From Sphingomonas sp. Leaf357 (lineage in GTDB: Bacteria; Pseudomonadota; Alphaproteobacteria; Sphingomonadales; Sphingomonadaceae), in the NCBI RefSeq assembly GCF_001423845.1, contig NZ_LMPM01000001.1, positions 2,530,153 to 2,594,152 on the forward strand: a stretch of DNA of 64,000 nucleotides, given 5' to 3'. Below the pieces are notes generated by a model that worked only from the letters and a program-made list of their open reading frames with translations, ran no database searches and was not told the DNA's origin. The position numbers were made by a program, and so were the translations under genes. Below are positions 38,293-48,608 of the stretch, piece after piece. The stretch's first letter is position 1, and the number at the start of each line of letters is the position of its first letter.

Positions 38293-38829
38293 ATGAATAG
38301 TATATCCTCGCTATCAAGCTTCGCCCCGCCGACCTCGCCACGGGCGCAGATGAACGATCGCATTTCCAAGGCGGTGTCTGCGGGAACGATCAGCGCAACC
38401 GACCAGACGGCGCTCAGCAGTGCGCTCGACAGCATCGATTCCTCGCTTTCCGCCAGTCGATCGAGCGGCACGCAGACGTCCGGTTCGTTCAAGGACAAGA
38501 TAGGTGCGATGATCGACGAACAGGTCAGTTCGGGTACGCTGACCGACGCTCAGGCGACCGAACTAAAAGGCTTCTTCGCCGAAGGTGGGCCGAAGGCCGC
38601 GGGCGGGATGCAGGGCCGTCGCGGACCGCCGCCGGGTTCGGAAGATTCCACGGACTCGACCAGTGCGACGACCAGTACCGATACGGCATCCACCCAGTTG
38701 GACGCGCTGATGAAGATGCTCGAAAATCTGCGCAATACGCAGGATTCGAAGGATTCCTACAGTGTCACCGGTACGAGTTCGACCACCAGCAGCACGCAGA
38801 CCGGCCTGTTGATCAGCACGCTTGCCTGA
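38293..38829 (+). CDS. Ser/Thr-rich protein with two helical repeats, unknown function
   Basis: A 178-residue protein preceded by a strong ribosome binding site, AAGGAG six bases before the ATG at 38293. Residues 20-52 (DRISKAVSAGTISATDQTAL) and 74-105 (DKIGAMIDEQVSSGTLTDAQ) are two copies of one helix-turn-helix pattern, with GT[IL][ST] between the helices, like degenerate EF-hand pairs. The C-terminal half is Ser/Thr/Gly-rich (STDSTSATTSTDTAST). No signal peptide is evident. It stands alone between trmH-type and rmuC genes. Confidence 0.75.
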   Translation: MNSISSLSSFAPPTSPRAQMNDRISKAVSAGTISATDQTALSSALDSIDSSLSASRSSGTQTSGSFKDKIGAMIDEQVSSGTLTDAQATELKGFFAEGGPKAAGGMQGRRGPPPGSEDSTDSTSATTSTDTASTQLDALMKMLENLRNTQDSKDSYSVTGTSSTTSSTQTGLLISTLA

Positions 38830-38881
38830 TCGTTCCTTAGGCAGCCGCCATTCCGGGTGGATGCCGGCTGCCTCATGGCGA

Positions 38882-40336
38882 TCACGTCGCGGTCTCGTCC
38901 GCCTCTTCCAGCAACGCCGGCGCGTCGCCATAGCGCGCCAGTGCATCGACCGGCTGCATCGCCTCGATTTCGCGCGCGCCGGGCTCGATATTGAGATCCT
39001 TCAACTTGCGCGCCGTGACAAGGGTGCGGCTCTCGAAGCTGGAGACGAAGGTGTTGTAATTGTTGACCGCCGAGGTCAGCCCGCCGCCGACCTTGCGCAG
39101 GTCGCCCGCTGCCTTGGCCAGGCGATCGTAGAGTTCCTTGCCCAGTTCGCCGATCTGGCGCGCCTCCTTCGCCAACCGCTCCTGCCGCCAGACCGCCGAT
39201 ACCGTTCGGGCGATGGCGATGAGGTTCGTGGGGGTCGCCAGCAGCACGCGCTTCTCGAACGCGAAGTCCCACAGACCGGGTTCCTGCTCGAGCGCCGCGG
39301 AGAGGAAATGTTCGCCGGGCACGAACATGATGACGTAATCCGGGGCGTCGGCGAACTGACTCCAATAGGCCTTGTTGCCGAGGCCGTTGATGTGCGCCTT
39401 CATCGAAGCGGCATGCAAAGTAAGGCCCCTCGTCCGCTCGGCCTCGTCGACGGCACCGAACGCGTCCTGATAGGCGTTGAGCGACACCTTGGCATCGATC
39501 ACCAGACTGCGACCGCCGGGCACGTTGACGATCGCGTCGGGACGAAGACGCCCGCCCTCGTCGCCACCGGAGATCGACACTTCGGTCTGGAAATCGGTAT
39601 GCTCTGATAAGCCACAGGATTCCAAGACATTCTTCAACTGTTGTTCACCCCAGCGACCGCGCGATTTGGGGGCGTTGCGCAGCGAATTGACCAGCTTGGC
39701 GGCTTCGCTCGACACCTTTTCCTGGCCGATGCGCATCTGTTCGATCTGGCCCTTGAGCTCGCTGAACGCGCCTTTGCGCTCGCTCTCGACCTTGCCCACG
39801 GCTTCCTCGTACTTCAGCAACCGATCGCTGACCGGCTGCAGCATCGACTTGAGGTTTTGCCCGGCGGTCTCCTCGGATTGCCTGAAGCGTTCGTCGGCGC
39901 GCTTAAGGAAGTTGGTCTGCGCCTCGGTCAGCAGCTTGCCGGCGACGTCGCTGAATTGCGCCGCCATGACGTCCTTGGCTTCGCGCAGTTCGAGCATGCG
40001 GGCGTTGTGAACGTCGCGCTGTTCGAGCAGACGCGCTTCGTTGTCCTCGCGCTGCTGAATCATCCGCGCTTCGAAGGCGGCAGAGTGGGTCTTTAGCTGG
40101 ACGTTCTCCAGCCGAGCAATGTCGCGTTCGTCGCGAATCGCTTCAAGTTCATCACGCAATTCGGCCACGCCCCGCGCCCGTTCTTCCGCCGAAGTAAGAT
40201 CGACGATCGCGCGCTTGAATTCCTCGGTACGGGCATCGCGTTCGGCGCGCGCCAGTGCGGCGGTGCGATTACCAAACAGCCAACCCAACGCCAGCCCAAT
40301 GATGATGGCGACAAGCGCCGCGATCAAAATCTCCAT
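38882..40336 (-). CDS. rmuC: DNA recombination protein RmuC
   Basis: A 484-residue protein with an N-terminal membrane anchor (MEILIAALVAIIIGLALGWL), a long coiled coil (about 25-200) and the PD-(D/E)xK nuclease-like domain with SRGRWGEQQLKNVLESCGL, RLRPDAIVNVPGGRSLVIDAKVS and PGEHFLSAALEQEP. RmuC limits recombination at inverted repeats in E. coli and is now regarded as a nuclease. GAGG is eight bases before the ATG. Confidence 0.95.
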   Translation of the reverse strand: MEILIAALVAIIIGLALGWLFGNRTAALARAERDARTEEFKRAIVDLTSAEERARGVAELRDELEAIRDERDIARLENVQLKTHSAAFEARMIQQREDNEARLLEQRDVHNARMLELREAKDVMAAQFSDVAGKLLTEAQTNFLKRADERFRQSEETAGQNLKSMLQPVSDRLLKYEEAVGKVESERKGAFSELKGQIEQMRIGQEKVSSEAAKLVNSLRNAPKSRGRWGEQQLKNVLESCGLSEHTDFQTEVSISGGDEGGRLRPDAIVNVPGGRSLVIDAKVSLNAYQDAFGAVDEAERTRGLTLHAASMKAHINGLGNKAYWSQFADAPDYVIMFVPGEHFLSAALEQEPGLWDFAFEKRVLLATPTNLIAIARTVSAVWRQERLAKEARQIGELGKELYDRLAKAAGDLRKVGGGLTSAVNNYNTFVSSFESRTLVTARKLKDLNIEPGAREIEAMQPVDALARYGDAPALLEEADETAT

Positions 40337-40537
40337 CAGAGAGCCTCGGCGAAGGTGACGAAATTAACGCTATTGGTGTGCGAAAACCGGCTCCCATGAC
40401 GATGATCGGGCCAATGGCGGGTCGAAAAGCTGATAGGGCAACGCATGGCGGGAACATAGATCGAACGAGCGTTAGAGGACAGAGATAAATCCGCACTTTG
40501 GCTTGCGATGACGTCCGTCCAGCTTACGGAAGATATC

Positions 40538-42202
40538 ATGCTGTCAGACATCGAAATCTCGCGTGCCGCTCGCCTTCAACCGATCGGGGAAATCGCCGCC
40601 AAACTGGCGATACCGTCGGATGCGGTAGAGCCCTATGGACACTTCAAGGCGAAGATCGATCTGTCGCGCGTTCCAGCCACGGGCCGGCAGGGCAAGCTGA
40701 TCCTGGTGACGGCGATCAACCCGACCCCGGCCGGCGAGGGGAAATCGACCACTTCGGTCGGCCTGGCGGACGCGCTGAACCGGATCGGGCGGCAGACGGT
40801 GTTATGCCTGCGCGAACCTTCCCTCGGGCCATGCTTCGGCACCAAGGGCGGCGCGGCGGGCGGCGGCTACGCTCAGGTCGCGCCGATGGAGGACATCAAC
40901 CTCCATTTCACCGGCGATTTCCACGCCATCACCAGCGCGCACAATCTGCTGGCGGCGATGATCGACAATCATGTGCACTGGGGTAACACGCTGGATATCG
41001 ACGTGCGGCGGATTGTGTGGCGGCGGGTGCTGGACATGAACGACCGCGCGTTGCGCGATATCGCGCAATCGTTGGGCGGGCCGGCGAATGGATTCCCGCG
41101 CGAGAGCGGGTTCGACATCACGGTCGCCTCCGAGGTAATGGCGATCCTCTGCCTCGCCACCGACCTGCACGATCTGGAGGCGCGGCTGGGGCGGATCGTG
41201 GTCGCCTATACACGAGACCGCAGGCCGGTGACGGCACGCGACCTCAAGGCCGATGGCGCCATGGCGGTGCTGCTGGCGCAGGCGATCAAGCCGAACCTCG
41301 TTCAGACCCTGGAGGGCACGCCAGCCTTCGTGCACGGCGGGCCCTTTGCCAATATCGCGCACGGCTGCAATTCGGTGATCGCAACCCGTACTGCGCTGGC
41401 GCTGGGCGATTATGTCGTGACGGAGGCCGGCTTCGGAGCGGATCTTGGGGCGGAGAAATTCTTCGACATCAAGTGCCGTCAGTCCGGGCTGAAGCCGGCT
41501 GCTGCCGTCATCGTGGCGACGGTACGCGCGCTGAAGATGAATGGCGGGGTCGTCAAGGCCGAGCTGGGGGCGGAGGATGTTGCGGCGGTGCGGCGCGGTG
41601 GCGTCAATCTCGCGCGGCATATCGAAAATGTGCGGATGTTCGGCGTGCCGGTAGTGGTGGCGATCAACCGCTTCGATGGTGACAGTCACGCCGAACTCGA
41701 CGTTATCCGTGAGATCGCGGCGGCGCAGGGGTCCGAAGCGGTGCTGTGCACCCATTGGTCGGATGGTGGCGCGGGCGCCGAGACGCTGGCGGAGAAGGTC
41801 GCGGACCTGTGCGACCATGGGGCAGCACAATTTGCGCCACTTTACGGCGACGATCTGTCGCTGTTCGAAAAGATCAACACCGTGGCGACCCGCGTCTACC
41901 GCGCCGAGGAGGCGATCGCCGATCCAGGCGTGCATGCGCAGTTGAAACGCTGGGAGGACGCCGGGTACGGCACCCTGCCCGTCTGCATGGCGAAAACGCA
42001 ATATAGTTTCTCGACCGACCCGGCGAAGCTGGGCGCCCCGACCGGCCATGTCGTGCCGGTGCGCGAAGTGCGCCTCAGCGCCGGCGCGGGGTTCGTCGTG
42101 GCGATCTGCGGGGAGATCATGACGATGCCGGGCTTGCCGCGCGTGCCGGCGGCGGAGGCGATCCGGTTCGGGGGTGACGGGGAGATCGAGGGGTTATTCT
42201 AA
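40538..42202 (+). CDS. fhs: Formate--tetrahydrofolate ligase
   Basis: A 554-residue ATP-dependent enzyme that attaches formate to tetrahydrofolate, feeding purine and formyl-methionine synthesis. ATP-binding [19 protein letters not shown] and [28 protein letters not shown] are intact. The ATG at 40538 ([12 protein letters not shown]) has GGAAG five bases upstream; an ATG at 40508 lacks a binding site. Length equals the family's usual length. Purine enzymes and fmt in this window use its product. Confidence 0.96.
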   Translation: MLSDIEISRAARLQPIGEIAAKLAIPSDAVEPYGHFKAKIDLSRVPATGRQGKLILVTAINPTPAGEGKSTTSVGLADALNRIGRQTVLCLREPSLGPCFGTKGGAAGGGYAQVAPMEDINLHFTGDFHAITSAHNLLAAMIDNHVHWGNTLDIDVRRIVWRRVLDMNDRALRDIAQSLGGPANGFPRESGFDITVASEVMAILCLATDLHDLEARLGRIVVAYTRDRRPVTARDLKADGAMAVLLAQAIKPNLVQTLEGTPAFVHGGPFANIAHGCNSVIATRTALALGDYVVTEAGFGADLGAEKFFDIKCRQSGLKPAAAVIVATVRALKMNGGVVKAELGAEDVAAVRRGGVNLARHIENVRMFGVPVVVAINRFDGDSHAELDVIREIAAAQGSEAVLCTHWSDGGAGAETLAEKVADLCDHGAAQFAPLYGDDLSLFEKINTVATRVYRAEEAIADPGVHAQLKRWEDAGYGTLPVCMAKTQYSFSTDPAKLGAPTGHVVPVREVRLSAGAGFVVAICGEIMTMPGLPRVPAAEAIRFGGDGEIEGLF

Positions 42203-42217
42203 CGCTCGATCCCAAAC

Positions 42218-42625
42218 TCACCAGATCACTATTACGGGATTGAAAGTGCCGGGCTTTTGCCCGAGCGCCGTCCGGAACACGATCTTGGAGGGAACGAAAC
42301 TCCGGCCCTTATACTCCGGAACGACCGTCAACTTATCGATCCGGCCCTCGCTGCGCAGTTTCGAGAGTTTCGCAATAATTCGCTCCCGATCCGCAAAGGC
42401 CTCGAGCGTGATATAACCGACATTATCTTTGACGTCCTCGCCGCCCAATTCAGCCGGAAAAAACAGGATCTTCGTCAATACGCCTTTGGTCGCCAAGGCC
42501 TTCGCAGCAGAACGGCTAGTCGCCTTTGAAAAGTCCGGTGCCACAACCCGCGCCTGATCTTGTGAGTCGGCCGGCGTTGCTGCGGCCAGGAACACGAAGC
42601 TGGACAGGGTCGTGGCTAACCTCAC
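42218..42625 (-). CDS. Small exported protein of unknown function
   Basis: Taken from GTG at 42625, one base after the def stop, giving 135 residues that begin with a signal-like stretch (MRLATTLSSFVFLAAATPADS). A longer ATG start at 42652 would overlap def by 26 bases. The mature part contains ALATKGVLTKILFFPAELGG, and a beta-rich end (RIDKLTVVPEYKG, KIVFRTALGQKPG). No family is recognised. Codon use is a little less G+C-rich than in def. It is converging with fhs, 15 bases away. Confidence 0.65.
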   Translation of the reverse strand: MRLATTLSSFVFLAAATPADSQDQARVVAPDFSKATSRSAAKALATKGVLTKILFFPAELGGEDVKDNVGYITLEAFADRERIIAKLSKLRSEGRIDKLTVVPEYKGRSFVPSKIVFRTALGQKPGTFNPVIVIW

Positions 42626-42626
42626 C

Positions 42627-43157
42627 TCAAGCGGCTTTGCGCGCCTTGGCAAGCTTCTTCATCAGCATGTCGCGCTTCAGTTTCGAGATGTGATCGGTGA
42701 ACAGCACGCCGTTAAGGTGATCGATCTCGTGCTGGATCGCCGTTGCCATCAGGCCGTCGAATTCGGCTTCGTATGCGCCACCCTTGTCGTCCAGCCATTT
42801 GATCGTGCAGCGCGCGGGGCGTTCGACCTCGGCATATTGCTCGGGAATCGACAGGCAACCTTCGTTGTAGCTGGCGTATTCCTCGCTGAGCGCGACGATT
42901 TCCGGGTTGATGAAGACATGCGGTGCGCGGACGGGCTTGGCGTCCTCTTCGTCGCTTTCGGGTTCCTGAAGATCGATGACGACGATGCGCTGTTCGATCG
43001 CGACCTGCGTTGCGGCGAGGCCGATGCCGCGCGCATCGTACATCGTGTCGAACATGTCGGCGACGATTGCGCGGACGGCGTCGTCCACCTCCGCGACCGG
43101 CTTGGCGACGGCGCGCAGACCGGGGTGTGGGACTTCGAGGATGTCTAGGATTGCCAT
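42627..43157 (-). CDS. def: Peptide deformylase
   Basis: A 176-residue metalloenzyme removing the N-formyl group from nascent proteins. All three motifs are present: GIGLAATQV, EGCLSIPEQ (Cys ligand) and QHEIDHLNGVLF (two His and Glu). It begins MAILDILEVPHPGLR. Upstream is the recR gene in the same direction across a 125-base gap. fmt, which adds the formyl group, lies just beyond. Confidence 0.97.
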   Translation of the reverse strand: MAILDILEVPHPGLRAVAKPVAEVDDAVRAIVADMFDTMYDARGIGLAATQVAIEQRIVVIDLQEPESDEEDAKPVRAPHVFINPEIVALSEEYASYNEGCLSIPEQYAEVERPARCTIKWLDDKGGAYEAEFDGLMATAIQHEIDHLNGVLFTDHISKLKRDMLMKKLAKARKAA

Positions 43158-43282
43158 GCAGGCGAGCTAGGAAAGTGACGGCTCTGCGTCAAGTTCACCC
43201 TTGTCCGCAGACTTCTTCATGCCTTCGTTGCTTGCACGAAGCCACGAGGATGCGGAAAGAGAAAAACGAGCCACTTCGCAGA

Positions 43283-43879
43283 TCAGGCCACAGGCCGCCT
43301 TGCCCTGAGCGCCTGCGCCAGCGTGCCCTCATCGAGATAATCAAGTTCGCCGCCGACCGGCAGGCCGTGGGCGAGCTGCGTAACGCGAACCGGAAAGCGC
43401 TCGATACGCTCCGCGATATAGTGTGCGGTGGTCTGACCTTCGAGCGTAGCGTTCATCGCCAGCACGACCTCGTCCACGCCACCGGATTCGACGCGGCGGA
43501 CGAGCGAATCGATACTGAGATCCTCCGGGCGAATGCCCTCCAGCGCGGAGAGGCGGCCACCCAGGACGTGAAAGCGGCCGGGGAACAGGCGCGAGCGTTC
43601 GAGCGCCCAGAGGTCGGCAATTTCCTCGACCACGCACAGGGCGCGGGCGTCGCGCCGGTGGTCGGCGCAGATCGCGCATGGATTTGTCGTATCGATATTG
43701 CCGCAAGTCGAGCAAGTTGCGAGATTGTCCTCAACCGCGCTCAAAGCACTCAGCAGGGGCGCAAGCGCAGTTTCGCGCTTCTTCAACAGATGCAGCACCG
43801 CGCGCCGCGCCGATCTGGGGCCGAGACCGGGGAGCCGCGCGAGCGCCTGGGTAAGCGCGTCGATTTCGGGAGAGGCCAT
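43283..43879 (-). CDS. recR: Recombination protein RecR
   Basis: A 198-residue member of the RecFOR gap-repair pathway. Helix-hairpin-helix [19 protein letters not shown], the zinc finger [16 protein letters not shown], and the Toprim domain ([14 protein letters not shown]) are seen in order. The ATG at 43879 ([11 protein letters not shown]) is chosen; the frame extends upstream opposite fmt without homology. Divergent from fmt with a 54-base gap. Confidence 0.96.
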   Translation of the reverse strand: MASPEIDALTQALARLPGLGPRSARRAVLHLLKKRETALAPLLSALSAVEDNLATCSTCGNIDTTNPCAICADHRRDARALCVVEEIADLWALERSRLFPGRFHVLGGRLSALEGIRPEDLSIDSLVRRVESGGVDEVVLAMNATLEGQTTAHYIAERIERFPVRVTQLAHGLPVGGELDYLDEGTLAQALRARRPVA

Positions 43880-43933
43880 GCGGCACAGATAGGGGGTTGC
43901 GCGGGGTAATGCCAAGCGGCCAGAGCATGCATC

Positions 43934-44839
43934 ATGCGCATAATCTTCATGGGAACGCCCCAATTCTCGGTGCCGGCGTTGCAGGCCTTGGTCGACGCCG
44001 GGCACGAGGTGGTGGCAAGCTACAGCCAGCCGGCCCGACGGAGCGGTCGCGGCAAGGCGGTTACGCCCTCCCCCGTTCAGGCGCGAGCGGAGGCACTGGG
44101 GATCACGGTGCGGACGCCGGTATCGTTGAAGGATGCGGCGGCACAGGCCGAGTTCGCCGCCTTCGGCGCGGACGTGGCGGTGGTCGCGGCGTACGGGCTG
44201 ATCCTGCCGCGCGCCGTGCTGGAGGCGCCGCGCTTCGGGTGCCTGAATGTGCATGCCTCTTTGCTTCCCCGCTGGCGGGGGGCGGCACCGATCCAGCGCG
44301 CGATCCTCGCGGGCGATGCGGAGACCGGTGTCGGGATCATGCAGATGGAGGCGGGGCTGGATACCGGGCCGGTGCGGCTGGAGGGGCGGACGCCGATCGG
44401 CGGCAAGACGGCGGGCGAACTGACCGACGAATTGAGTGCGATGGGGGCGGCGCTGATGGTTCGGGTGTTGGGCGATCTCGCGGCCTATCCTGCCATCGTT
44501 CAACCCGAAGATGGCATCACCTATGCGCCGAAGATCGACAAGGCGGAGACGCGGCTGGATTTCTCGAAGAGCGCGACCGAAATCGAACGCCAAGTGCGCG
44601 GGTTCAATCCCCCGGGAGCCTGGTTCGAGATCGGTGGCGAGCGGGTTCGGGTGCTGGCAACGGAGATTGATCCGGCCGATATCTGTCATCCCGGCGGGAT
44701 CGTGGTGGACGCATCGCTGACGATCTCTTGTGGCGAAGGTGCGATCCGCCCCATCCTCCTCCAGCGCGCCGGGCGCGGGGTCATGACAGCGGCGGAACTG
44801 TTGCGCGGCTTCCCGATCCCGGAAGGCACGCAGCTTTGA
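43934..44839 (+). CDS. fmt: Methionyl-tRNA formyltransferase
   Basis: A 301-residue enzyme formylating initiator Met-tRNA with 10-formyl-THF. The N-terminal domain begins [19 protein letters not shown], with catalytic [20 protein letters not shown] and the Asp of AGLDTGPV. The C-terminal OB-like tRNA-binding domain contains [14 protein letters not shown]. Its stop overlaps the truA start as TTGA. Functional link with def and fhs in the same neighbourhood. Confidence 0.97.
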   Translation: MRIIFMGTPQFSVPALQALVDAGHEVVASYSQPARRSGRGKAVTPSPVQARAEALGITVRTPVSLKDAAAQAEFAAFGADVAVVAAYGLILPRAVLEAPRFGCLNVHASLLPRWRGAAPIQRAILAGDAETGVGIMQMEAGLDTGPVRLEGRTPIGGKTAGELTDELSAMGAALMVRVLGDLAAYPAIVQPEDGITYAPKIDKAETRLDFSKSATEIERQVRGFNPPGAWFEIGGERVRVLATEIDPADICHPGGIVVDASLTISCGEGAIRPILLQRAGRGVMTAAELLRGFPIPEGTQL

Positions 44840-45597
44840 CGCGTTTTGCGTTGACGGTGGAATATGACGGGCGGCCGTTCGCTGGCTGGCAGCGGCAGAC
44901 ATCGTCCCCCAGCGTTCAGGCGGCGATCGAGGCGGCGGTGCTGGCGGTGACGGGCGAGCCGGCGGCGGTCCATGCCGCCGGGCGCACCGATGCCGGGGTC
45001 CATGCCACCGCGATGCGCGCGCATGTAGATGTCGAGAAACCGATCGCGCCGTTCCGTTTGATGGAGGCGATCAACGCGAAACTGCGGCCGGCCCCGGTGG
45101 CGATCCTAGATTGCGTTGTAGTGCCCGGCGACTGGCACGCGCGCTTTTCGTGCTTCGGGCGGCGATACGAATATCGCATCGTCCTGCGTCGCGCGCCGCT
45201 GACCTGGGAACGCGGGCTGGCGTGGCGCGTGCCCAAGGGGCTGGATGCGGAGGCGATGGCCGAGGGTGCTGCGCGGCTGATCGGGCGGCATGACTTCACC
45301 ACGTTCCGCTCGGCGCATTGCCAAGCGGATAGCCCCCTTAGGACGTTGGACCGGCTGGAGGTGGTGCAGGACGGCGAGCGCATCAGCGTGTTCGCCGAGG
45401 CGCGGTCGTTCCTGCATCATCAGGTGCGATCGATGGTCGGGTGCCTGTCGCTGGTAGGGCAAGGCAAATGGTCTGCGGACGATCTGGCGGACGCGCTGGC
45501 GGCGAAGGATCGCACGCGGCTCGGGCTGAATGCGCCGCCGGATGGACTGTTCTTCGTCGGGGCGGACTATCCAGAATCCCCTACCCGTCCGTGCTGA
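44836..45597 (+). CDS. truA: tRNA pseudouridine(38-40) synthase
   Basis: A 253-residue enzyme modifying the tRNA anticodon stem-loop. It contains [13 protein letters not shown] and the catalytic Asp in [15 protein letters not shown]. The start is a TTG at 44836 overlapping the fmt stop (TTGA); no ATG fits the homology. The last residues RPC and the stop lie within a palindromic repeat whose other arm supplies the end of rlmD, so the end of the gene is repeat-derived. Confidence 0.94.
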   Translation: MTRFALTVEYDGRPFAGWQRQTSSPSVQAAIEAAVLAVTGEPAAVHAAGRTDAGVHATAMRAHVDVEKPIAPFRLMEAINAKLRPAPVAILDCVVVPGDWHARFSCFGRRYEYRIVLRRAPLTWERGLAWRVPKGLDAEAMAEGAARLIGRHDFTTFRSAHCQADSPLRTLDRLEVVQDGERISVFAEARSFLHHQVRSMVGCLSLVGQGKWSADDLADALAAKDRTRLGLNAPPDGLFFVGADYPESPTRPC

Positions 45598-45666
45598 GCT
45601 CGTCGAAGCACTGCCTTTCTCTCGACCGTCGAGAAGAAGGACAGTCCTTCGACAAGCTCAGGACGG
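45584..45666. repeat. Intergenic palindrome, CTTCGACAAGCTCAGGACG family
   Basis: Imperfect inverted repeat: CCCGTCCGTGCTGAGCTCGT at 45584 and CTTCGACAAGCTCAGGACGG ending at 45666, with an inner stem TTCTCTCGACCGTCGAGAAG. It overlaps the 3' ends of both convergent genes truA and rlmD and probably terminates both. A second copy lies at 58427. Confidence 0.87.
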
Positions 45667-46869
45667 GCGGGGATTGGGGCTGGGTGTCCGGCTAAACTTC
45701 GCCGCCAGTTCGACATGGGTGGACCACCGGAATTGCCCAACCGGCTGGATCCAGTCGAGCGTGTAACCACCTCCGCAAATAATCTGCGCATCACGGGCAA
45801 AGCTGCTGGGGTTGCATGAAACATATACCAGTGTCGGCACCTTGGACGGTGCGAGGAGCAGCGCCTGTTCCCGCGCGCCCGCTCGTGGTGGATCGAGCAC
45901 GATCGCGGCGAAGCGGTCGAGTTCGGCGGTAGTAAGCGCGCGACGGTAGAGGTCGCGGTGGTCGGCGAAGATCGGGCGACCCATGCGCGCCGCGGCGGAT
46001 TTGAGCGACAGGATCGCCTCACGCGCTGCCTCCCCGGCATAAACCTTAGCGGATAGCGCGAAGGTGAAGGTACCGAGGCCGGCGAAGAGATCGGCGACGG
46101 TCGGGGCATCGCCCGCCCCTTCCCGCACCGCCGCGATCAGCGCCGTCTCGCCCTCGCTTGTTGCTTGAAGGAACGAGGCAGTGGGCAGAGGCACGGCGAC
46201 GCCGTTGAGTGTGATAGTGACCGGCTCGGGCTCCCAACGCACTTCGGGGCCGAGGCCGCTGTCGATCGCGAAACGCGCTACGCCATGCTGTTGACAGAAA
46301 TCGCTGATGGCTTCTGCGGCATCGAGCCCTTCGGCCTCGATACCCTCGACGAGCAAGTCGATACCCTGATCCGCCTGCGTCAGGCGCAGACGGGCGCGGC
46401 GATTCTTTTTGAGAAATTTTGCGAGCAAGCGTCGTAACGGCCCGACGACCGAGAACAATTCCGGCGTGAGTACCCAGCATTCCTGGATGTCGACCAGAAC
46501 ATGGCTCGCATTCTCGCTGAAGCCGATCTGCACCTTGCCGTTCTTCATCTCCGCTTGCAGCGCGGCGCGGCGGCGGCTCTTCGGAGGCGAGAGTTTCGGC
46601 AGCCGGATATCGGCTACGAGATCATGCGCGGCGAGCGCGCCCGCGATACGATCGGTGATGAACTGCGCATAGCTCTCATCGTCGAGATGCTGGAGCTGGC
46701 ACCCGCCGCAGGTCGGGAAATGACGGCAGGGCGGCGTCTGGTGGTGCGGGCCGGGGATCACCTCGAACGCCGGCGTCAACGTGTCGCCTGGCGCGGCGAG
46801 CGGAGCGCTGCGGCCATCGGCGGTGAGGCCTTCGCCGCGCGCGGCGACGCGGATGATGGTATCGGTCAT
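45658..46869 (-). CDS. Class I 23S rRNA (uracil) methyltransferase, RlmC/RlmD-like
   Basis: A 403-residue member of the RumA/TrmA family. Iron-sulfur cysteines are visible in CRHFPTCGGCQLQ (residues about 48-60) and IQECWVL. The SAM loop is VADLFAGLGTFTFAL, and the nucleophile lies in YVSCNPSSFARD, with DPPRAGAREQ before it. An N-terminal TRAM domain is reduced. It overlaps nnr in ATGA. Its last residues (PSPNPRPS) come from the repeat at 45584. The target uridine (1939 or 747) is not decidable. Confidence 0.9.
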   Translation of the reverse strand: MTDTIIRVAARGEGLTADGRSAPLAAPGDTLTPAFEVIPGPHHQTPPCRHFPTCGGCQLQHLDDESYAQFITDRIAGALAAHDLVADIRLPKLSPPKSRRRAALQAEMKNGKVQIGFSENASHVLVDIQECWVLTPELFSVVGPLRRLLAKFLKKNRRARLRLTQADQGIDLLVEGIEAEGLDAAEAISDFCQQHGVARFAIDSGLGPEVRWEPEPVTITLNGVAVPLPTASFLQATSEGETALIAAVREGAGDAPTVADLFAGLGTFTFALSAKVYAGEAAREAILSLKSAAARMGRPIFADHRDLYRRALTTAELDRFAAIVLDPPRAGAREQALLLAPSKVPTLVYVSCNPSSFARDAQIICGGGYTLDWIQPVGQFRWSTHVELAAKFSRTPSPNPRPS

Positions 46870-48242
46870 AACGACGCCCTAGCGTCGGTGAGCGCGTGCG
46901 CCAAATCGTCGGCGATGAACGCGGGGCCCAGCCGACGCGCGGCCTCTCCGTGTAGCCACACCCCGGCGGCGGCGGCGTCGAGCGGATCGAGCCCGGCAGA
47001 GAGCGTCGCGGCGATCGTCCCGGCCAGCACGTCGCCGGTGCCGGCGGTGGAGAGCCAGACGCTGGCGGCCTGCGACACGCGGACGCGGCCATCGGCTGCG
47101 GCAATAACCGTGTCGGCACCCTTGAACACGACGGTTACGCTCGACCGATTTGCAGCGTCGCGGGTGCGATCGATCTTGCCGGCGTCGGCTTTGCCGAACA
47201 GGGCGTCGAATTCGCCCGCGTGCGGCGTGAGGATGACCGGAGCCTTGCGCCCCGCTGTGTCCGCCAGATCGAGCAGGTGGAGCGCATCGCCGTCGATCAC
47301 CAGCGGGTGCGGGGTGGCGAGCGCGGCGTGGAGCTTCCCCCTGGCGTCGTCGTCGCGGCCGAGTCCGGGGCCGATCAGGAGAGCGCCGATGCGGGGATCG
47401 GCGATGGCATGACCGGAGAACGGCGTGTGGACCAAGGCGTCAGGCGGGCCATGCGTGTCGGCGAGCAGCAGGACATACCCGGCACCCGCGCGCATCGCGG
47501 CGATGCTGGCCAGGCGGGCAGCGCCCGGCATCGCGCCGCCGATGATGGCGACCATGCCGCGCGTGTATTTATGCGAGTCAGGCCCGGGGTCGGGCAGGTA
47601 CGGCCTTGCCAGGACATGCGCGGCGGACGATGCCGCGACGCCGATATCGAGCACGCGTACGTCGCCGCAATGACGCGCGGCGGGCTGGAGCAGATGCGAT
47701 GGCTTGGCAGCACCCAGTGCGAGGGTGACGTCGAAGGTCGGAACGTCGCCCAGCACCTTGCCGTCGTCGGTGGCGACGCCGCTGGGGAGATCGACCGCAA
47801 TCGACAGTTGCGCGTCGGCCACCAACGCGGCGAGCTTTGCTGCCATGGCTGGGTCCACTGGTCGCGTGAGACTGGTGCCGAACAAGGCATCGATCAAAAT
47901 GGCGGAGGGTTCGGCATCGGCGAAGCGCTCCACCGCCCCTTGCCACCCTGCTCTTGCCGCCGTCGCCGCATCGGTCTTCGGATCGGCCAGCGCCGCCACG
48001 CGCACGTCCAGCCCCGCATCTCCCAACAGCCGTGCGGCGACATAGCCGTCGCCGCCATTGTTGCCGGGTCCACACAGGATCAGGATCGGCGATGCGCCCG
48101 CGAGGCGGCGGACCGCGGCAGCGATCTGCTGCCCGGCGCGAGCCATCAGGCTTTCCACCGTGGCGCCATTCGCGATCTCGGCATCCTCGGCCGTTCGCAT
48201 CTGCGCGGCGGTGAGGATGGGTTGGCCGGCAAGTGGCGTCAT
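46866..48242 (-). CDS. nnr: Bifunctional NAD(P)H-hydrate epimerase/ADP-dependent dehydratase
   Basis: A 458-residue fusion that repairs hydrated NAD(P)H. The N-terminal epimerase domain has LCGPGNNGGDGYVAARLL and AVDLPSGV; the C-terminal ribokinase-like dehydratase domain has GPGLGRDD, TPHAGEFDALFG and STAGTGDVLAGTIAATL. The ATG overlaps the upstream lipoprotein gene (ATGA), and the stop overlaps the methyltransferase start, so the four-gene run from ilvD is tightly coupled. Confidence 0.95.
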   Translation of the reverse strand: MTPLAGQPILTAAQMRTAEDAEIANGATVESLMARAGQQIAAAVRRLAGASPILILCGPGNNGGDGYVAARLLGDAGLDVRVAALADPKTDAATAARAGWQGAVERFADAEPSAILIDALFGTSLTRPVDPAMAAKLAALVADAQLSIAVDLPSGVATDDGKVLGDVPTFDVTLALGAAKPSHLLQPAARHCGDVRVLDIGVAASSAAHVLARPYLPDPGPDSHKYTRGMVAIIGGAMPGAARLASIAAMRAGAGYVLLLADTHGPPDALVHTPFSGHAIADPRIGALLIGPGLGRDDDARGKLHAALATPHPLVIDGDALHLLDLADTAGRKAPVILTPHAGEFDALFGKADAGKIDRTRDAANRSSVTVVFKGADTVIAAADGRVRVSQAASVWLSTAGTGDVLAGTIAATLSAGLDPLDAAAAGVWLHGEAARRLGPAFIADDLAHALTDARASL

Positions 48243-48608
48243 GGCTTCTGCGCCTTGGTCGTCGCGGGGAGGCGATAGCGATCGCCACCCAGGGCGACTT
48301 CGATCCGGTCGTCACCGATCACGCTGACCACCGCCTGCTCGGCCCCATCCGCTGCGATAACGCCGCGGCCATCCTTCGTCACCAGCAAGCGGTGGAAAGC
48401 GCCGTCTGGATGGCGAACGGTAAGGATCAGACCATCGTCGCCGGTCTGGCGGTCGACGGTGCAGGCACGGGCAAGCGCTGCGGCATGGTGCGCACAGTCG
48501 ATCAGATCATCCGTGGGATCGCGGCGGGTGGCTTCATATTTGGCCAGCGTCGCGTGGTCGGTCTTTGCCTCACCGCAACCGGCCAGCATGAAGATGAGCA
48601 ATAGTGCG

